NCBI GenBank assembly: GCA_965369995.1
Contig: CBDURO010000030.1
Coordinates: 1-19,166, forward strand
From: JAHJCW01 sp965369995
Lineage (GTDB): Bacteria > Fidelibacterota > Marinisomatia > Marinisomatales > JAHJCW01
Length of the DNA stretch: 19,166 bases
Direction of reading: 5' to 3'
This document shows, one piece after another, positions 6,282-14,737 of the stretch (the first letter of the stretch is position 1; each line of letters opens with the position of its first letter). The notes below the pieces were generated by a model. The model saw only the letters and a list, made by a program, of their open reading frames with translations, made no database searches and was not told where the DNA came from. Made by a program: the position numbers and the translations under genes.

Positions 6282-7529
6282 TTATCGACTCATTGTATCC
6301 ATAAATTCATCATTGGTTTTTGTTCTCAACATCCTGTCGCGCATGAATTCCATCGCTTCAACTATTTTCATCTCGTTCAACAATTTACGCAGAATCCAGA
6401 TGCGACCTAAAACCTTTTTGGATAATAAAAGTTCTTCTTTTCTTGTTCCTGACCTAACAATATCGAAGGATGGATAAAGTCTTCGGTCGCTCAACCTGCG
6501 ATCTAAAACTAATTCCATATTACCCGTACCTTTAAATTCTTCAAAGATTACATCATCCATTCTACTACCTGTATCAACAAGCGCTGTGGCGATAATCGTT
6601 AATGTTCCCCCTTCTTCAGTATTACGGGCAGCACCAAAAAATTGCTTAGGTTTTTTTAGCGCGTTGGAATCTACACCACCTGATAAAATTTTTCCACTAT
6701 GTGGAATTACCGCATTATGTGCTCTTGCCAAACGCGTAAGGCTATCCAATAAAATTACAACATCTTCACCATATTCAGCCATTCTGCGGGCTTTTTGCAA
6801 AGCCATATCCGCTACTGCGACATGTCTCTCCGGTGCTTCATCGAAAGTAGAACTTAATACTTCAGCGTTAACACTACGTTTCATATCTGTTACTTCTTCC
6901 GGTCGTTCATCAATTAGCAGTATTATCATTTTTGTCTTAGGATGATTTTTTCTTATTGAGTTTGCTAATTGTTGTAACAATATTGTTTTTCCGGTTTTTG
7001 GCTGAGCTACAATCATCCCTCTCTGACCTTTTCCAATCGGACACATTAAATCCATAATTCGCATTGATAAATTCTTTTGATCAACCTCCAGATTGAATTT
7101 TTCATTGGGATGCAACGGTGTAAGGTTGTCAAACAACATTACATTTCTAACGTCTTCCGGTGGTCGGTCATTTACCAGATCGACCTTTAATAATGCATAG
7201 AATCGTTCTTTTGACTTGGGAGGTCTTATTTGGCCAGCCACCTCATGCCCTGTTTTAAGACCAAATCGTTTTATTTGTGATGGGCTAACATAAATATCAT
7301 TGGGACCCGGCAAATAATTAGAATCGGGACTGCGTAAAAACCCATAACCATCAGGTAACACTTCTAAGGTGCCACTAGAATAAAGTGTATCATCCTTCTT
7401 TGCTTCGGCTTGTAAGATTTTTACTATTAGTTCCTGTTTATTTAGTCGGGAAATGTTTTCAATTTTTATATCCTTTGCTAAATTCGTTAAGTCTTTAATC
7501 TTCAGGGCTTGAAGTTCATTGACATCCAT
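6282..7529 (-). CDS. rho: Transcription termination factor Rho
   Basis: Rho is a hexameric RNA-dependent ATPase/translocase that ends transcription of untranslated RNA. The 415-residue protein has the N-terminal helical Rho_N domain (about 1-40) and a cold-shock-like RNA-binding domain with RNP1-like GYGFLR at 61-66. The ATPase core has Walker A AQPKTGKT at 175-182, LLIDERPEEVTDM near 204-216, Walker B VVILLDS at 257-263, the Q-loop LSGGVDSNAL at 282-291, and the R-loop KGTGN at 333-337. The size is close to the compact E. coli form. It lacks the long disordered insertion seen in Rho of many Bacteroidetes, a small argument against that phylum. The ATG has AAAGGA about ten bases upstream. An 89-base leader separates it from folC, and a 67-base gap separates it from the Cas6-like gene that follows. 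Confidence 0.98.
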   Translation of the reverse strand: MDVNELQALKIKDLTNLAKDIKIENISRLNKQELIVKILQAEAKKDDTLYSSGTLEVLPDGYGFLRSPDSNYLPGPNDIYVSPSQIKRFGLKTGHEVAGQIRPPKSKERFYALLKVDLVNDRPPEDVRNVMLFDNLTPLHPNEKFNLEVDQKNLSMRIMDLMCPIGKGQRGMIVAQPKTGKTILLQQLANSIRKNHPKTKMIILLIDERPEEVTDMKRSVNAEVLSSTFDEAPERHVAVADMALQKARRMAEYGEDVVILLDSLTRLARAHNAVIPHSGKILSGGVDSNALKKPKQFFGAARNTEEGGTLTIIATALVDTGSRMDDVIFEEFKGTGNMELVLDRRLSDRRLYPSFDIVRSGTRKEELLLSKKVLGRIWILRKLLNEMKIVEAMEFMRDRMLRTKTNDEFMDTMSR

Positions 7530-7618
7530 TATAAATTATCCTTTGGTTTTTCAATTGATTAAAAATCTATAAATAAAATCGTGTGACGAGTACGTCTTTT
7601 CGGTAACGTTAAATTACA

Positions 7619-8902
7619 TTAAATGATGCCATTGTCAAAGGAAAAACCGTATTCCTTATAAATTGTCTCGCCAATGTAATGACTGCCAAAAATTATACCG
7701 GGATTTGATTGAGTTACTACATTATTAATTATTCTTATTGCTTTTATTATATCTGGTTCTAATGTTGCTTTAATTCCAAATTTAATTAAAGAATTATACA
7801 AATCTTTAGCATCCATAAGTCCCGAATCCGGTTTGCTTGTTACTATTAAATCTTTAAATCTACACTTTAACTTCGGAACAATTTGTTCAAGTTCTTTATC
7901 CGCTTTTAAAGCTATCAGTCCTATTTGTTTTTTGTGATATATCGCAAATAATGAATCTAAGGTAACTTGGATACCATGTGGATTATGTGCAACATCGTAG
8001 AATATTGGAAGGGTTTTATGCATCTTTTGTATTCTAGCCGGCCATTTCACTCTTTTTAATCCATTAATAATTACATCAGAGTAGTTTTTAATGCTGAACA
8101 TTCTTGATGCTTCTATCGCCAACACTGCATTTCTAGCTTGATGTTCCCCAATCAGGCAAGTTTCGTAATCTATTCCTTTCCAACTAAATGTTGTCCCCGT
8201 TTCACTAATACTTATGTTTTTTATATCATTTTGATTACAATAAGTAACTTCCGAATTTTTTCTATCAGCTATTTCAAGTAGCACATTTTTTACTTCTTTA
8301 CTCTGTGATGATAGAATTAACGGCACATTTTTTTTGATAATACCACCTTTTTCAAATGCAATGGTTTTTAAATCATTCCCCAATATTTCAGTATGGTCTG
8401 CAGTAATTGAAGAAATAATCGTAATCTTCGGTTTTAGAATATTAGTTGAATCTAATCGTCCGCCTAAACCAGTTTCAACAACTGCTATATCTACCTTTTC
8501 CTTATTGAAATAATTAAACGCCATTGCCGTAGTTGCCTCAAAAAAGGTTGATTCAATTTCCTCAATCGCAGAATTATATTGCGATATAAATTCAACTATT
8601 CTTTCATCTAAAATTGGTACACCATTTACTCTTATACGCTCGTTGAATCTTAATAAATGCGGTGATGTGTACAAACCAACTTTATAGCCGGCTTCAATCA
8701 GTATTGCAGCAATCATTGCAGATGTGGAACCTTTACCATTCGTTCCGGCAATATGGATTGACATAAAATTATCTTGAGGATTACCGCAGACTTTCAACAA
8801 TCTTTGTGTATGCTCTAAACCGACTTTAATTCCAAGTCGCTGTAAAGCATATAAATCTTTTAATAATTGATTAAACTCGGCCGAGTTGAATTTTTTCGAC
8901 AT
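7619..8902 (-). CDS. folC: Folylpolyglutamate synthase / dihydrofolate synthase
   Basis: FolC adds L-glutamate to folates and, in bifunctional forms, to dihydropteroate, using ATP. The Mur-ligase-family P-loop HIAGTNGKGST is at about residues 50-60, followed by YTSPHLLRFNERIRVNG. Then come VETGLGGRLDSTN and the segment ITADHTEILGNDLKTIAFEKGGIIK with the carbamylated-lysine and metal-ligand region. The C-terminal part includes KMHKTLPIFYDVAHNPHG. I chose the ATG at 8902 because AGGTGA lies about eleven bases before it; a GTG at 8917, five codons earlier, has no ribosome-binding site. Either start lies inside the 3' end of murI, so folC is probably coupled to it. The protein is 427 residues from this start, normal for the family. 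Whether it carries both activities cannot be decided because no folP or folA is in view. Confidence 0.95.
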   Translation of the reverse strand: MSKKFNSAEFNQLLKDLYALQRLGIKVGLEHTQRLLKVCGNPQDNFMSIHIAGTNGKGSTSAMIAAILIEAGYKVGLYTSPHLLRFNERIRVNGVPILDERIVEFISQYNSAIEEIESTFFEATTAMAFNYFNKEKVDIAVVETGLGGRLDSTNILKPKITIISSITADHTEILGNDLKTIAFEKGGIIKKNVPLILSSQSKEVKNVLLEIADRKNSEVTYCNQNDIKNISISETGTTFSWKGIDYETCLIGEHQARNAVLAIEASRMFSIKNYSDVIINGLKRVKWPARIQKMHKTLPIFYDVAHNPHGIQVTLDSLFAIYHKKQIGLIALKADKELEQIVPKLKCRFKDLIVTSKPDSGLMDAKDLYNSLIKFGIKATLEPDIIKAIRIINNVVTQSNPGIIFGSHYIGETIYKEYGFSFDNGII

Positions 8903-9680
8903 TTGATATTTTTTCACCTAAAAACCGACTTGCTACTATTTCGAACCGCGCAGGAAGATCTGATACGAATAGCTTTAAAGTACCTTTATTATTTTGATTA
9001 TTAGGCAATCCATAGTTCATTAGTAATTCTTTTGTTTCGTAAGCCATCGCTTGTGCGGAATCAACTAATTTTATTTTAGAGGATACGACCTCTTGTATTA
9101 CACCTGTTAACAATGGGTAGTGTGTGCATCCTAATATTAGAGTATCAATGTTTGCTTTTTTGATGGATTCAAGATATTTTTTAGCAATTAGCTTTGTGGC
9201 TGGTTCATTGAGCCAACCCTCCTCAGCAAGCGGTACAAATAATGGACAAGGTGTCGAAGTAACTTTAACGGAAGGATTATTGATTTTGAGCTCAGTTTCA
9301 TAAACACCGGAACTAATTGTTGAAATTGTTCCAATTACGCCAATACGATTATTCTGAGTCAGTTTTAATGCAGAATCAACTCCGGGCTTTACAACACCAA
9401 TTATTGGAATATCTAACTTATCCCGCAGAGTATCGAGTGCCAATGCAGTTGCCGTATTACATGCTACAACAATAATCTTGCTACCGCGTTCTAATAGAAA
9501 ATCTGTTATTTGCAGGCTATATTCTTTGATAAGCTCCGGGCTTTTATTTCCATACGGCACACGCGCTGTATCCCCGAAATATACAATTGATTCATTTGGC
9601 AATACATTTCGTATCGCATTTACAACAGTAAGTCCGCCTAATCCTGAATCAAACACACCAATAGGATTTTGAGTATTCAT
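8871..9680 (-). CDS. murI: Glutamate racemase
   Basis: MurI makes D-glutamate for the peptidoglycan stem peptide by cofactor-independent two-base racemisation. The 269-residue protein shows the substrate-binding start IGVFDSGLGGLTVV (Asp11), then YFGDTARVPYGNKS. The two catalytic cysteines are Cys74 in VACNTATA and Cys185 in LGCTHYPLL, with the adjacent His187. All key residues are intact and the length is normal. The ATG follows the amidase TAA without a gap, and a strong GGAGGG ribosome-binding site lies inside the end of the amidase gene. The 3' end overlaps the folC start. Pairing with a peptidoglycan amidase gives a cell-wall context. Confidence 0.98.
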   Translation of the reverse strand: MNTQNPIGVFDSGLGGLTVVNAIRNVLPNESIVYFGDTARVPYGNKSPELIKEYSLQITDFLLERGSKIIVVACNTATALALDTLRDKLDIPIIGVVKPGVDSALKLTQNNRIGVIGTISTISSGVYETELKINNPSVKVTSTPCPLFVPLAEEGWLNEPATKLIAKKYLESIKKANIDTLILGCTHYPLLTGVIQEVVSSKIKLVDSAQAMAYETKELLMNYGLPNNQNNKGTLKLFVSDLPARFEIVASRFLGEKISNVEKIQLGRV

Positions 9681-11168
9681 TTAACCCTCCGCCATAACAT
9701 ATTCTCTGCTTTTCTTGAATTCGATAATTGCTCTATAAACTGCTTCAGCGATTTTTTGTCTATATTTTGCAGTTCGTAATTTTTTTTCCTCATCCGGATT
9801 AGTTAAAAAACCAACTTCTAATAAAACGTTAGGCATACTGGCTCCAACTAAAACATAAAATCCGGCTTGTTTCACACCTCGGCTTTGTGATTTAATTTCC
9901 TTTTCAAGTTCATGTTGAATTTGGGCGGCTAAACTTTCACTCTCTTTCATAAACATACTTTGAGCCATTGTAGCCAGGATTTGCCCCTCATATGTTAATT
10001 CTTTGTATTTTCCATTGCGAGATTCTTCATATTTTATAGCAGCATTTTCTCGTGCCGCAACATCAATGGCGTCTTGTGTTTTTCCCGGGCGTAATAAGTA
10101 TGTTTCAAATCCATGCGCATTCCGATTACGATTTCCGTTAGCATGTACGCTGATAAAAATTTTGCCATTCTTCTCATTGGCCATTTTTGTTCTTTGCCAG
10201 AGCGGAATAAATACATCTTCGTCGCGTGTATAAATCACATTCACGTTTGTGCTTTTTGTAAGTAATCTACCTATCCGCTTAACGATATCCAGTACAATTG
10301 TTTTTTCTTTAGTCCCATATTTGCCAATTGTTCCCGGATCTTTTCCCCCATGTCCGGCATCTAATACAATTGTGTCAATTTCCCACTGCCTTTTTACTTC
10401 CTTGATCCTAGCTACACTTTTCGACAATGGTGCCCAAAGCGTTATTACAATTTCTCTAGTTTTTTTATTCTGATAAAATTCATGTCTTTCTATCTCCGAT
10501 CTAAGGAAAAATGCTAATTGTACTCCTCCTTCAAGTTGATCCATCGATATTTTCTTTACTATTCCACGCGTATCAGCTTTTAAAATATTTGTTGAGTCAG
10601 CCGCACCACCTTGAATTGTTAGATAAAACCAACCATTCTTATGTAAAAAGGCACTTATTTCTTTCTTCTTGAATTTTTTCAGTGTCTTAATACGTATTAT
10701 TGTACCATTCGCTTTTTCTTCAACTTTTACAGATTGTATATTATATCCAGTAGGAATTATAACTAACTGATTATCTTTTACAATGTAGGAAACGCTCGGT
10801 AAAACGGTTTTGTGTAATATTTTGAATAGAGCATTAGTCGGTAAATAAATATCTCCTTCAACAATTATAGCAGGTACCGGAATTTGATATATAACATCAT
10901 CAATTACTATAAAACTTGTACCAGCAGAAATTTTTACACGATGCTCGCCAAGATATAGTACTATTTTTTCTCTTTCAGTATTTTCATAAATCGTTGTTGA
11001 TAATACTCTCGCCAAATCCTTAACCGAACAATACACTACCGAGGTATTATTCAAAACTTTAAGCTGATCTTCGGTATTTTCTACTTGGTTTACAACTTTT
11101 ATTGGTGAAGCAGTAATACTTAACGAAAAGAAAAATATGATAAAAAATGAAAAACGTAATATTTTCAT
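9681..11168 (-). CDS. Exported N-acetylmuramoyl-L-alanine amidase (Amidase_3)
   Basis: This zinc enzyme cuts the bond between MurNAc and L-alanine in peptidoglycan, typically during cell separation. An N-terminal signal sequence covers about residues 1-20. Residues 40-140 look like a copper-amine-oxidase-N-like domain, and about 145-245 is an AMIN-like beta region that could bind the wall. The catalytic Amidase_3 domain spans 264-490. Zinc ligands and the catalytic Glu are visible: His273 in LDAGHGGKDPG, Glu288 in GTKEKTI, His342 in ISVHANGN, and Glu451 in LLEVGFL. Between His342 and Glu451 there is a long helical insertion (about 365-420). Such insertions act as autoinhibitory regions in the AmiA/B/C group, so activator control is possible. 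The stop codon abuts the murI start. No EnvC/NlpD-type activator is in the window, although ftsB lies 7 kb away. Confidence 0.94.
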   Translation of the reverse strand: MKILRFSFFIIFFFSLSITASPIKVVNQVENTEDQLKVLNNTSVVYCSVKDLARVLSTTIYENTEREKIVLYLGEHRVKISAGTSFIVIDDVIYQIPVPAIIVEGDIYLPTNALFKILHKTVLPSVSYIVKDNQLVIIPTGYNIQSVKVEEKANGTIIRIKTLKKFKKKEISAFLHKNGWFYLTIQGGAADSTNILKADTRGIVKKISMDQLEGGVQLAFFLRSEIERHEFYQNKKTREIVITLWAPLSKSVARIKEVKRQWEIDTIVLDAGHGGKDPGTIGKYGTKEKTIVLDIVKRIGRLLTKSTNVNVIYTRDEDVFIPLWQRTKMANEKNGKIFISVHANGNRNRNAHGFETYLLRPGKTQDAIDVAARENAAIKYEESRNGKYKELTYEGQILATMAQSMFMKESESLAAQIQHELEKEIKSQSRGVKQAGFYVLVGASMPNVLLEVGFLTNPDEEKKLRTAKYRQKIAEAVYRAIIEFKKSREYVMAEG

Positions 11169-11213
11169 AACTTAAAAGTTATCATATAGTTTTAATCCAA
11201 GGCAACCATGATA

Positions 11214-11609
11214 CTATAACAATATCTCAAGTGCTAACGCACCAAATATTTCAGGAGTTCCGCTAAAATCGAAATCTTTCCACTGTGCTCTTAAACGAAA
11301 TCCCAACTCAAACCCCGAGTTCGTTTGGTACAAAATTTTAATAGCCGCAGTTTGCTGCAATTCATTAATTTGAAATGGTCTATTCCAGATGACTTCTCCG
11401 CCTTTTATATTAAAATGGATTATACTACTCGGTTCATTAATTATATCTATAATATTTCCTTTACAATTCATATTGATCCTGCCAAATGCCAAATTGGCTG
11501 TTGAGGTAGGATATGATTCAAAAGCACCAAATAATAAACCAATTGGAATGAGAACAAGAAAATAAATCAAAATAAATTTGTATGAATTATTCAACTGCCG
11601 CATTTTCAT
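11214..11609 (-). CDS. Short exported protein, possible N-terminal remnant of an outer-membrane beta-barrel
   Basis: I do not recognise this protein with certainty. From the ATG at 11609, one base after the glycosyltransferase stop (TAACATG), it encodes 131 residues; longer in-frame starts would overlap the upstream gene by more than 60 bases. Residues about 9-28 form a hydrophobic signal or membrane segment ending IGLLFGAFES. The remainder alternates polar and hydrophobic residues. The phrase TANLAFGRINMN, then IIDIINEPSSIIH, then GGEVIWNRPFQINELQQ recalls the first strands of PorV/PorQ-like barrels, which begin with a glycine/asparagine-rich repeat, an N-P-A-type turn and an early strand. 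Such proteins are usually around 300 residues, while this one ends after about 100 mature residues, so it may be truncated. Only 45 bases separate it from the amidase gene, leaving no room for a frameshifted remainder. It could equally be a complete small periplasmic protein. Confidence 0.5.
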   Translation of the reverse strand: MKMRQLNNSYKFILIYFLVLIPIGLLFGAFESYPTSTANLAFGRINMNCKGNIIDIINEPSSIIHFNIKGGEVIWNRPFQINELQQTAAIKILYQTNSGFELGFRLRAQWKDFDFSGTPEIFGALALEILL

Positions 11610-11610
11610 G

Positions 11611-12537
11611 TTACTTATCGAATTTAGGAATGCCTTCTGCCGGATTACGAGCACCCATAATAAGGCTACAAGCAATAAAATACCTCACAAAGTACGAAAG
11701 GGGAATAATAAAAAATACTGATGCTACAACCCACTTCACTACTGTATTAAAGACCAAATATCCTTTTAATGAATAAATCCAATTACCAGCTAAGGCGTTA
11801 ACATGTTTGGGATGTCTTTTTAACAATCTCAGATAATTTGTGCTTCCATATTTTTTCATTTTTATCAGCAAATCATCTATTGTTTCGTTATGATAATGGA
11901 TACTAGTGGCCTTTGAGGAAAAACGTAATCCATTAGGATATAACTCCCATAAACGAATTGCATAATCAGTGTCTTCACCGCCATAACCAATATATTTTTC
12001 GTCAAACAAACCGCATTCTTTAACTGCCTTACGTTTTACAGACATATTGCCTGTAATTAAATAATTAAACGGTATTGGATTGTTTTCTCCAAACTGTTTT
12101 GCGCCCCTTTTTCTATATTCAAAAAGATAATATTGAAGATTTGTTTTTTGCTGCCCCGGATCAGAAATTAAAAGCCCTGAAACTGCTACTACCTCTGATT
12201 TTGATATCGCCATAACATGCTGCTCAACAAAATCCGGTTTCACTACCATATCAGCATCAAGAAAAATTATAATATCGCCTTGGACGAATTTTAATCCTGA
12301 ATTTCGTGCAGATGCTCGACCCGTATTCTCATCATGTGTTATGATTCTAAAATTTAATGGTAACTTTTGTTCATTTAGCCATTGAGCGGTATTATCGGTA
12401 GAACCGTCATCAATCAAAATTACTTGTAATTTATTGTTTGGAAAATCAATCTTAAGTAAAGATGAAACACAGTCATGAAAAGGGTTACCACCATTAAACA
12501 CTGGTACTATAATAGAAATATATGGCTTATTATTCAT
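11611..12537 (-). CDS. Family 2 glycosyltransferase with C-terminal membrane segments
   Basis: The 308-residue protein has a GT-A fold of the GT2 type, transferring a sugar from a nucleotide donor to a glycan or lipid acceptor at the inner face of the membrane. The start YISIIVPVFNGG is the typical first strand. Nucleotide-binding IDDGSTDN is at 42-49, the metal-binding DXD motif is DAD at 94-96 (FLDADMVV), and the catalytic-region acid pair Glu188-Asp189 is in GYGGEDTDYAIRLWE. The late histidine segment SIHYHNE lies at 212-218. A hydrophobic stretch at about 257-295 can form one or two membrane helices. No clear ribosome-binding site precedes the ATG, which follows the upstream gene by 14 bases. 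Sugar and acceptor cannot be read from the sequence. Confidence 0.92.
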   Translation of the reverse strand: MNNKPYISIIVPVFNGGNPFHDCVSSLLKIDFPNNKLQVILIDDGSTDNTAQWLNEQKLPLNFRIITHDENTGRASARNSGLKFVQGDIIIFLDADMVVKPDFVEQHVMAISKSEVVAVSGLLISDPGQQKTNLQYYLFEYRKRGAKQFGENNPIPFNYLITGNMSVKRKAVKECGLFDEKYIGYGGEDTDYAIRLWELYPNGLRFSSKATSIHYHNETIDDLLIKMKKYGSTNYLRLLKRHPKHVNALAGNWIYSLKGYLVFNTVVKWVVASVFFIIPLSYFVRYFIACSLIMGARNPAEGIPKFDK

Positions 12538-12551
12538 AGAGCTTAATCATT

Positions 12552-13637
12552 CTATACATTTTCTATACCACACTCTCGATAATATCTATATAATTGATTG
12601 CCGACTGCATTTAAGCTATGATATTTAACAACCCATTTTCTAGCATTTTTACTCTTTTTTATAATATCATTTGGTGCTTCAATTAATTTTTTTAATTCTG
12701 ACCAAAGAGTCTCTGGCGTAATATGGACAAAGGGATGGGCCGGCATATATTTTTGATATTGATCATCCATGTTTGTACAACAGACTGTTCCCATGGACAT
12801 TGTCTCAATAGAATTCATACCATATCCCGGAGCTACATTATTTATTTGATCTATATATATATCTGCTTTCTCTTTTAATTTAATAGTTTCATTATGAGGT
12901 AGATTCTCAATAAGAATAAACTTAATATTGTATGCCTTTTCAAGCTTTCTACATACGTCAATAATTATATCAGATCCTTTAAAATATCGATTTCGTGTTG
13001 CATGGCAAAGAGTTAATGGTTTATGTAGATCATAATTGGGTACAACAGATTCTACATCATACGGTAGATACAAATATTTTATATTTGGATGTTTTGGAAT
13101 TAAATCTAACTCACTTGTTAAATTTAGCGTAACATATTTATCAATCTGTGGTAGAACTCCTCTGTGCCGTAATTCAACGCCATGGAAAATATTAAATATC
13201 GGTTTACCTATCTCTGATATTTGTTTTATAAAAGATCCATTGCGGTAAAACTCTAACCCCGTTTCTAGGTGATAAATATCGAAATCTAATAATCCATATT
13301 CTTTAATAGTCGGTTCTATCCAAAACCGCCATAATTTGTCGCGAACCATAAAGAACAATTTAACTGCAATATTGTTATTCTTCCATTCTGGTGGATAACC
13401 TTTTAATTCAACAGTTTTTTGAGGACCACCTAGTTTTTTATAAATGGTGTTACGTATTTTTAAAAATACCGGTTTTGGTGCAACAAATGGTAAGTTTAGA
13501 CAAATATCATCAGGAAATCCAAATTGCGATGGGAAATATGTGATATATCTACATTCGTTACCACGATCTTCATGGAGTTTTTTCCACAAATTTAGATTTC
13601 CCACAACGTTCTCCGGTGCAATATATAAAATTTTCAA
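12552..13637 (-). CDS. GT4-like (GT-B fold) glycosyltransferase
   Basis: This 361-residue protein has a GT-B layout. The N-terminal Rossmann-like half (about 1-195) starts MKILYIAPENVVGN and contains NIFHGVELRHRG at about 149-160. The donor-binding half starts at YLYLPYDVESVVPN. The segment LCHATRNRYFKGSD at 210-223 is the usual turn with a basic residue for donor phosphate. GYGMNSIETMSMGTVC at 271-286 replaces the E-x7-E-type motif of GT4 enzymes. The start is TTG and its second and third bases form part of the upstream stop (TTGA), giving a four-base overlap with AAGG about eight bases before it. It looks more diverged than the GT4 gene upstream. The likely role is assembly of the glycan exported by the flippase in the same run. 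Confidence 0.85.
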   Translation of the reverse strand: MKILYIAPENVVGNLNLWKKLHEDRGNECRYITYFPSQFGFPDDICLNLPFVAPKPVFLKIRNTIYKKLGGPQKTVELKGYPPEWKNNNIAVKLFFMVRDKLWRFWIEPTIKEYGLLDFDIYHLETGLEFYRNGSFIKQISEIGKPIFNIFHGVELRHRGVLPQIDKYVTLNLTSELDLIPKHPNIKYLYLPYDVESVVPNYDLHKPLTLCHATRNRYFKGSDIIIDVCRKLEKAYNIKFILIENLPHNETIKLKEKADIYIDQINNVAPGYGMNSIETMSMGTVCCTNMDDQYQKYMPAHPFVHITPETLWSELKKLIEAPNDIIKKSKNARKWVVKYHSLNAVGNQLYRYYRECGIENV

Positions 13638-14737
13638 CTTACAACCTTACTATAAACATCTAATAAAATTGGCTCAACATTCTTCCAATTGTATTTTCCC
13701 TTTATCAACTTGGAACCATCATTGCCCATCCGTTCTCGCTCTTCATTATTAAGCAATAATCTTTCAATTGACCGACTTAACGCTTCAACATCTCCCGGTG
13801 GATAAAGTTCTATAAATCCTTCTCCATATTCTCTTATTGAATCTAAATCGCTTGCGATAATTGCGCAGCGTACCCACATAGCTTCAAACATTTTTACCGG
13901 AATAGCGATTTGGAACATCGGGTAATCCCGGAACGGTATTACTGCAATATGTGCTTTCGATAACACTTTAAGCATTTCACCATGCGGTATCTGATCATGT
14001 ATTTTGACAACATCATTTAAATTCAAATCGTTAATATATTTATTAAGTTTATTTACCGTACCAGGAATTCTTTCTGAACCATATATTTCCACTTTGAATG
14101 ACAGTTCTTTTTTCATTAATGGCGGTATTGCATTGATTAAATCTTCTAAGCCTCTTTCCAATGATATTTGGCCGTGGTAAATAATCGTGGGGATAACTGA
14201 CTTTTTACTTCGTCTTGGAAAAACAATAGGATAATTCGGTATAAAAACAGAATTTACTCCCCGTTGCTCATATCGGTTAACTAACTCAGGCGTTGTTGTG
14301 AATACATAATCAACACTTTTTAAGTAACCTTTTTCATATTGATTTAACGACTTATTAATTACTTGTTTTATCCCAACCGGTTTAGATGAAAAAGCGTCCC
14401 ATAATTCAATATTTGCTTCATGTACATCATAAATTATTTTAGTATTGTATAATTTTTTTACTTTTTTTGCTAAAGGCAACAATTCAAATTCATGAATATG
14501 AATAACAGAAGGTTTAAGTACTTTTAAATCCTTTAAAATCCCTTGTGTATATTCTCTAATTGAAAGATCTTTTTGAGAATAATTTCGATGCCACAAATTT
14601 TCTTCTGATAAATAATTATCTCCCTTCCAACGCGTGAAATACGTTATTTTGTATCCAGCTTTTAATAACGTTTTTATCTCACGTTCGTAAATCCTTTCAT
14701 CATCCGGATGATGACCACAGGCAACTATAGCAATCAT
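13634..14737 (-). CDS. GT4 family (group 1) glycosyltransferase
   Basis: The 367-residue protein has a GT-B fold typical of family GT4. The N-terminal acceptor domain begins IAIVACGHHPDDERIYERE, a common start in capsule and exopolysaccharide enzymes, and includes VIHIHEFE near 78-85 and IIYDVHEANI at 101-110. The linker TPELVNRYEQRGVNSVFIPNY is followed by the donor domain beginning IIYHGQISLERGLEDL (185-200). PVKMFEAMWVRCAIIASD at 280-297 carries the nucleotide-sugar-binding Glu. The C-terminal helix region ends WKNVEPILLDVYSKVVS. The ATG overlaps the flippase TGA (ATGA) and the gene overlaps the next one by four bases, so three genes are tightly coupled. Donor and acceptor are unknown. Confidence 0.93.
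   Translation of the reverse strand: MIAIVACGHHPDDERIYEREIKTLLKAGYKITYFTRWKGDNYLSEENLWHRNYSQKDLSIREYTQGILKDLKVLKPSVIHIHEFELLPLAKKVKKLYNTKIIYDVHEANIELWDAFSSKPVGIKQVINKSLNQYEKGYLKSVDYVFTTTPELVNRYEQRGVNSVFIPNYPIVFPRRSKKSVIPTIIYHGQISLERGLEDLINAIPPLMKKELSFKVEIYGSERIPGTVNKLNKYINDLNLNDVVKIHDQIPHGEMLKVLSKAHIAVIPFRDYPMFQIAIPVKMFEAMWVRCAIIASDLDSIREYGEGFIELYPPGDVEALSRSIERLLLNNEERERMGNDGSKLIKGKYNWKNVEPILLDVYSKVVS

Noticed and set aside
6586..6945. Open frame of 119 codons on the plus strand opposite rho
   Set aside because: It lies fully inside the conserved rho ATPase region in antisense, with no motif of its own.
5231..7529. CRISPR array near the Cas6-like gene
   Set aside because: I looked for regularly spaced direct repeats of about 24-40 bases on either side and saw none; the surrounding sequence is protein-coding.
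7585..7611. Hairpin GACG/CGTC and palindrome TAACGTTA in the folC-rho spacer as a terminator or rho leader element
   Set aside because: The stem is four base pairs and the T-run lies on the wrong side for minus-strand transcription; no support for a functional element.
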